In this document: positions 60,523-64,000 of the stretch, piece after piece | Layout of the letters: each line of letters opens with the position of its first letter | Position numbering within the stretch: position 1 is the first letter of the stretch | DNA from: Fibrobacter succinogenes | GTDB lineage: Bacteria > Fibrobacterota > Fibrobacteria > Fibrobacterales > Fibrobacteraceae | NCBI GenBank assembly: GCA_902800345.1 | Contig: CADCDO010000005.1 | Coordinates: 124,001-188,000 of the forward strand | Direction: 5' to 3' | Length of the DNA stretch: 64,000 nt | Position numbers and translations under genes: made by a program | Notes under the pieces: model-generated | Told to the model about the DNA's origin: nothing | The model's database searches: none | Seen by the model: only the letters and a program-made list of their open reading frames with translations

Positions 60523-62010
60523 TTAGAACTTGTTGAAGAAGTCCCAAGTGGTTTCTGGCACCCAAGACTGACGCTGACCAGGGTCCTTGTGATCCCAGAT
60601 GTGACCGCCGTTCTGCGTGCACCAACGAACCGGGAAGCGTTCTTCGACGGTCGTATAGTCGTAGCAGACGTGCGGACCGCTGCCGCCGTATTCCTGAGCG
60701 CGTTCGTTCTTGGCCTTGCCGCCTTCGGAATTGAGTTCCAGGATAATGTCGCGAGCGGCACGTCCCATTTCAGGGCGGCACAAGTCATCCTGCAAGCCGA
60801 GCACGCCCATCCAGCCGATGCCCATTTTCTTGCGCTGCGGGAGCCAGATGTTGCGTTCGGCTGTTTCATACACGGCTACGGCGCGGAGCACATCCTGGTG
60901 GTTCCAGGAAAGTCCATTACTGAACATGGAGCCGTAGCTAAAGCCTGTCGAGAACACGCGGCTAGAATCAATGCAGAAGTTCCCTTCGAGCATGGCCAAA
61001 AGTTCGTCGAAGAGCAGGTAGTCATCTTGTGCCCACGGGGCCTGATTTCCGTTGCCCTCGGGAGCGACAAAAATTACAGTTTCATCCTTGTCAAACTGCT
61101 TCAGGCCATAGTAGCCTTCATCCTGCACGCCGCCGGCCCAGCCGCCCATGCACTGCATTCCGAAAATGAGTTTGTACGGTTTGTTCTTGTCGTAACTCTT
61201 GGGGATATCGATGCGCACGGTACGCGTCCCCTTGCTCCATTTAAATTCGATATAGGGTTTGTCACCGCGATACTTGTAGTCGAGCTTGGTATCCTTGCCA
61301 CAACCGCGCGTCGGTACCGGATCGTTCTTGAGGCCCCAGCCGTAAGCATACTCCGGCTGCTTGACCGTCTTCTTGAGTTTAAGCGTAACGTTTGTATCCA
61401 AGTTGGAAAGCGCGACCGTCAACGTGTCATAATCGGCTGCAACCACACGGAGGTCATCACCATCGCCTTCCTTGGCAAGTCCGCGGGCAACGGCCTCGCC
61501 GAACGAAGCCCCGTAATTTCCTTTGGACGTAAAGCGGAACGTGCTCCTGGCGCTGCCCACGCTCACGCGGGCGAAATAAGCTCCCTGAGCCTTGACGATG
61601 GACTGCATGTCCAGCGTTCCTGAGCCATAAACCGTCTCGTTCAAGACGCGAGAACCCACCGCATCAAAAACCTGAACGCGGACTGGTGAATTTGTACTCT
61701 GCGAATACGAAAGTACACCATTCATCACGCTCACGTAACCGACAGACTGTCTTGCCATGTGGATGGCATCGATATTGCCTTTCCCAGTAGAATCGCCAAC
61801 AGCCGCCGAATCCTTTGGATCTTCCTTGACAATCTTGAATTCGCCCTTTGCGTCGGTCGTCGTCTTGAGACCGTTCTTCAAAAGTTCGACAGAAGCCTTT
61901 TCAATAGCCTTGCCGCTTTCGTCACTAACCTTGCCCGTAAGCGTAAAGGCCTGAGCCGATGCCACCATAGCGAGCGCCATCGCTGCACATTTTAAACCAA
62001 AATGGTTCAT
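60523..62010 (-). CDS. Secreted CE1-like esterase (feruloyl or acetylxylan type)
   Basis: A signal peptide (MALAMVASAQA) is followed by a carboxypeptidase-regulatory-like domain (LTGKVSDESGKAIEKASVEL) and a FlgD-type T9SS-like module (VRVQVFDAVGSRVLNETVYG), here internal. The esterase has the nucleophile elbow GFSYGSM near residue 345, FVAPEGNGN and the His segment near GGHIWDHKD at the end. Relatives remove feruloyl or acetyl groups from xylan. A GGAG site precedes the ATG. The fibre-degrading context fits. Confidence 0.82.
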   Translation of the reverse strand: MNHFGLKCAAMALAMVASAQAFTLTGKVSDESGKAIEKASVELLKNGLKTTTDAKGEFKIVKEDPKDSAAVGDSTGKGNIDAIHMARQSVGYVSVMNGVLSYSQSTNSPVRVQVFDAVGSRVLNETVYGSGTLDMQSIVKAQGAYFARVSVGSARSTFRFTSKGNYGASFGEAVARGLAKEGDGDDLRVVAADYDTLTVALSNLDTNVTLKLKKTVKQPEYAYGWGLKNDPVPTRGCGKDTKLDYKYRGDKPYIEFKWSKGTRTVRIDIPKSYDKNKPYKLIFGMQCMGGWAGGVQDEGYYGLKQFDKDETVIFVAPEGNGNQAPWAQDDYLLFDELLAMLEGNFCIDSSRVFSTGFSYGSMFSNGLSWNHQDVLRAVAVYETAERNIWLPQRKKMGIGWMGVLGLQDDLCRPEMGRAARDIILELNSEGGKAKNERAQEYGGSGPHVCYDYTTVEERFPVRWCTQNGGHIWDHKDPGQRQSWVPETTWDFFNKF

Positions 62011-62270
62011 AGTTGTTCTCCTTTTGTATCATTCCTAACTCTTTATTCCCGAGGGACGAGTCCTCCAAACTGATTTGATACATGCAAGGAGAAACACCAC
62101 GCACAAACGTGGAAAAAACAAAACCAAGCATGAACACACCAGTGTTCTTCCTAACGGAACCCAATAGTAATATACCCTCGTATGTGCAGTCTATCACAAA
62201 CTGCAAAAGCAGTTTCATTGACAATTAGTCCACAGCGCTCGCTCAAAACAAGGCGATTTTGTCCAAAACA
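62011..62270. other. Upstream region of the esterase gene
   Basis: About 260 bp of promoter/leader without a recognisable gene. The minus-strand TATATT and TATTAC near 62173 are possible -10 elements. The hairpin array starts at 62271. Confidence 0.4.
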
Positions 62271-62486
62271 TGCTACTAAATGAAATTTTTCTCGATTTTA
62301 GTAGCATAAATTCTACTTTATGTAAAATTTTCAAGATCTGGTTCCTCTTATTTATGCTACAAAAATTGAATTTTTTTCCAATTATGTAGCATATACAACT
62401 AGCAAAAGTCAAAAAAGGCATCCAATTTTCATTACATTGTTCAAAAAACGTGCTACTAAATTTCGGTTTTATGCTTTTTTGTAGCA
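62271..62486. repeat. Hairpin array, arm TGCTACTAAA
   Basis: Three elements: 62271-62306 (TGCTACTAAA, 16 bp, TTTAGTAGCA), 62355-62391 (TGCTACAAAA, 17 bp, TTATGTAGCA) and 62451-62486 (TGCTACTAAA, 16 bp, TTTTGTAGCA). Within a 10-bp arm the first 6 bp are invariant. The array lies between divergent genes. Confidence 0.85.
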
Positions 62487-62563
62487 CATTTTGGCAAAAA
62501 AAGGGTGAATTTTTGGGAAAATCAGCGGAAAATCGCAAACAACAAAGCAAGCAAGTTTTTCTT

Positions 62564-62572
62564 TGCTATAAT
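62564..62572 (+). promoter_or_regulatory. Extended -10 (TGCTATAAT) 8 nt before mqnC
   Basis: TGC then TATAAT ends 8 nt before ATG 62581, so the transcript would start at or just before the codon; no ribosome site is present. Confidence 0.55.
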
Positions 62573-62580
62573 TACCGGCG

Positions 62581-63615
62581 ATGAATTCCCTTTTGACAAA
62601 AGCAATCGACCAGGAACGCCTCACGCCAGCGGAAGGGCTCGAAATCCTGAAAAACGTCCCGTGGACAGAAGTCGTCGAGGCTGCCGACACCGTACGTCAC
62701 GCCAAACTCCCCGGGAACCGCGTCGGCTACACGGCGTTCCGTATCGTGAACTACACGAATGTTTGCGAAGTGACTTGCAGTTTTTGCAATTTTTGCCGGA
62801 GCGCCCACAGCCCCGAAGCATACGTCTTGAGCTTGGACGAAATCCGCCAAAAGACGTGTGAGGCGAAAGCCAAAGGCGCCGACCAGATTTTTTTGCAAGG
62901 TGGCGTCAACAGGGAAATCCCTCTCAGCTATTACACCGACGTTCTGAAGATGCTCACACGGGAACTGGGCGTAAAAGTGCGCGGATTTTCACCCGTTGAA
63001 CTTGTCCGCATCGCGGAATTCAACAACATGGCGTTTGACGACTTGCTCGACGTGCTGAAAGACGCCGGGCTCAGTTCCGTCCCGGGCGCGGGCGCCGAAA
63101 TTCTCTCCGACCGCATGCGTCAAATTCTGAGCCCCAAAAAGCTCCCCGCGCAGCAGTGGTGCGACACGCTTGCCGCCTGCCACAAAAAGGGACTCCCCGG
63201 CAGTGCGAACATCGTCATCGGCAGTGCCGAAACCGCAGAAGAAATCATCGAGCATCTCGAATACGTCCGCAAGACGCAGGACATCGCCCACGGATTCAAA
63301 AGTTTTGTCGTGTGGACGTTCCAGCCGCAAACGGACAAGTTCCCCATCCGTCACGTTCGCGGCGACGAATACCTCAAGTTGCTCGCGCTCAGCCGCCTGT
63401 ACCTCGACAACGTCCCGCACATCGAAGTTTCGCTCCTCGGCATGGGCCTTTCGCTCGGCGAACTCGGACTGCACGCCGGCGCCGACGACATCAACAGCAT
63501 CGTCATCGAAGAAAACGTGCTCAAGAACCACGGCCTCACGACCATCGAACAGGCCGAAACGTTCATCAGAAACGCCGGATTCACTCCCTACCGCCGCTCA
63601 CTCTGTTTCGACTAA
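62581..63615 (+). CDS. mqnC: Dehypoxanthine futalosine cyclase (radical SAM)
   Basis: MqnC forms cyclic dehypoxanthine futalosine in the futalosine route to menaquinone. The radical-SAM motif CEVTCSFCNFCRS has CX3CX2C. SVPGAGAEILSDR and FVVWTFQPQTDKF are typical of MqnC, and GADDINSIVIEENV ends the barrel. MqnE and CofH share the motif, so the call rests on those blocks. Other mqn genes are not in view. Leaderless promoter. Confidence 0.88.
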   Translation: MNSLLTKAIDQERLTPAEGLEILKNVPWTEVVEAADTVRHAKLPGNRVGYTAFRIVNYTNVCEVTCSFCNFCRSAHSPEAYVLSLDEIRQKTCEAKAKGADQIFLQGGVNREIPLSYYTDVLKMLTRELGVKVRGFSPVELVRIAEFNNMAFDDLLDVLKDAGLSSVPGAGAEILSDRMRQILSPKKLPAQQWCDTLAACHKKGLPGSANIVIGSAETAEEIIEHLEYVRKTQDIAHGFKSFVVWTFQPQTDKFPIRHVRGDEYLKLLALSRLYLDNVPHIEVSLLGMGLSLGELGLHAGADDINSIVIEENVLKNHGLTTIEQAETFIRNAGFTPYRRSLCFD

Positions 63616-63704
63616 AACAAAAGCCGCCGCTCCGTTTTAAATACTTTTTGTTTAGATTAATAAAGTGCCGCAAGCACAACCACCTCTTTCAAGAAGGAGC
63701 GCTT

Positions 63705-63851
63705 ATGAGCTGGGAATGTAAATACCTCAACGAGACGTTTTGCAACAAACGTCAACAAGAATGCGATCCCGGCGCCAAAGGCTGCGTTCTCCAGGGGCGT
63801 TTCGTCTTTCCGCTAAAAGAAAAGACGAAGGCCCAAAAGAAGAGCAAATAA
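63705..63851 (+). CDS. Cys-rich miniprotein (48 aa)
   Basis: GGAG lies 8 nt before ATG 63705. Four Cys (positions 4, 12, 20, 27) are spaced C-X7-C-X7-C-X6-C, starting MSWECKYLNETFC, and a Lys-rich tail (KEKTKAQKKSK) ends the chain. The pattern suits metal or Fe-S binding. Function not known. It follows mqnC by 89 nt, with its own likely ribosome site. Confidence 0.6.
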   Translation: MSWECKYLNETFCNKRQQECDPGAKGCVLQGRFVFPLKEKTKAQKKSK

Positions 63852-63852
63852 A

Positions 63853-63876
63853 AAAGACCCCCTTTCGAGAGTCTTT
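63853..63876. terminator. Weak bidirectional terminator
   Basis: AAAGAC and GTCTTT flank a loop with CCCC and GAGA; A and T tracts on both sides suit convergent use. Confidence 0.5.
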
Positions 63877-63934
63877 AAAAGCCAAGGCTTCGTGCGCTTC
63901 ACATTGAAATTTTTCGAACATGACCTTGCGCATT

Positions 63935-64000
63935 TCACTTCGCAAGCAAGTCGCCAATGATTCCACTCAAATGAGACGCAAAATCTCCTGGGCAGTCTGT
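63935..64000 (-). CDS. Possible C-terminus of a protein entering from the right edge
   Basis: One minus-strand frame reads CPGDFASHLSGIIGDLLAK then stop, before the terminator. Another frame reads TAQEILRLI then stop, so choice of frame is uncertain. Only about 22 codons are visible. Confidence 0.25.
   Translation of the reverse strand, partial: TDCPGDFASHLSGIIGDLLAK

Noticed and set aside
63727..63966. 79-residue minus-strand frame covering the miniprotein
   Set aside because: It lies opposite the Cys-rich miniprotein and the terminator, and shows no start site.

Overview
The window looks like a chromosomal segment of a Fibrobacter-type bacterium (phylum Fibrobacterota). The evidence is a 1560-residue protein with a fibro-slime domain, a TIGR02147-type regulator beside a lipoprotein gene, secreted multidomain proteins with Ser-rich linkers and T9SS-like C-terminal sorting domains, a futalosine-pathway menaquinone gene, and the moderate G+C. 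No rRNA, tRNA, CRISPR array, prophage or intact transposon was seen.

Layout. 1-5.7 kb: secreted protease-like genes on the minus strand (partial M6 metalloprotease, PDZ protein, C39-like cysteine-peptidase protein). 6.2-8.1 kb: the classic DUF177-rpmF-plsX operon. 8.1-16.6 kb: a TPR membrane protein, an unknown protein, a GT2 glycosyltransferase, topoisomerase III and a GH3 enzyme. 17-23.3 kb: a DnaQ-like exonuclease, GluQ-RS and a 1362-residue protein resembling DUF4011/helicase/nuclease/DUF3320 proteins with degenerate catalytic motifs. 23.6-30.1 kb: a SPOR protein, the fibro-slime protein and an FHA-GGDEF diguanylate cyclase. 30.3-34.4 kb: a MATE exporter, an NAT-like protein and a SAHH-like protein. 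35-38.7 kb: a CE4 deacetylase and the lipoprotein/TIGR02147 cassette with a truncated regulator copy. 39-45.2 kb: NUDIX, an RmlD-like reductase, four alternating beta-barrel paralogues, TrmO and another beta-barrel. 45.4-48.7 kb: prfA, prmC, a beta-barrel and a small Cys-ended protein. 49-55.5 kb: a minus-strand run Mrp, DUF971, sigma-70, two TPR proteins and RlpA. 55.8-64 kb: a DJ-1/PfpI protein, CrcB, a ModF-like ABC protein, an anchored unknown, a CE1-like esterase, MqnC and a Cys-rich miniprotein.

The most unusual content lies in and between these genes. First, several families of short hairpin-forming dispersed repeats fill intergenic gaps, and related units lie in frame inside at least four proteins (NAT-like, NUDIX, PrmC, ABC). 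Second, four intergenic loci carry clustered inverted 10-mers with a nearly fixed arm-loop-arm geometry per locus (41, 40, 40 and 36-37 bp), while loop sequences vary and arm sequences are locus-specific. Third, eight genes without a Shine-Dalgarno site have a TAnnTT or TATAAT -10-like hexamer exactly 7-8 nt before the ATG, which suggests leaderless mRNAs. All assignments were made by reading the sequence; no database search was run.
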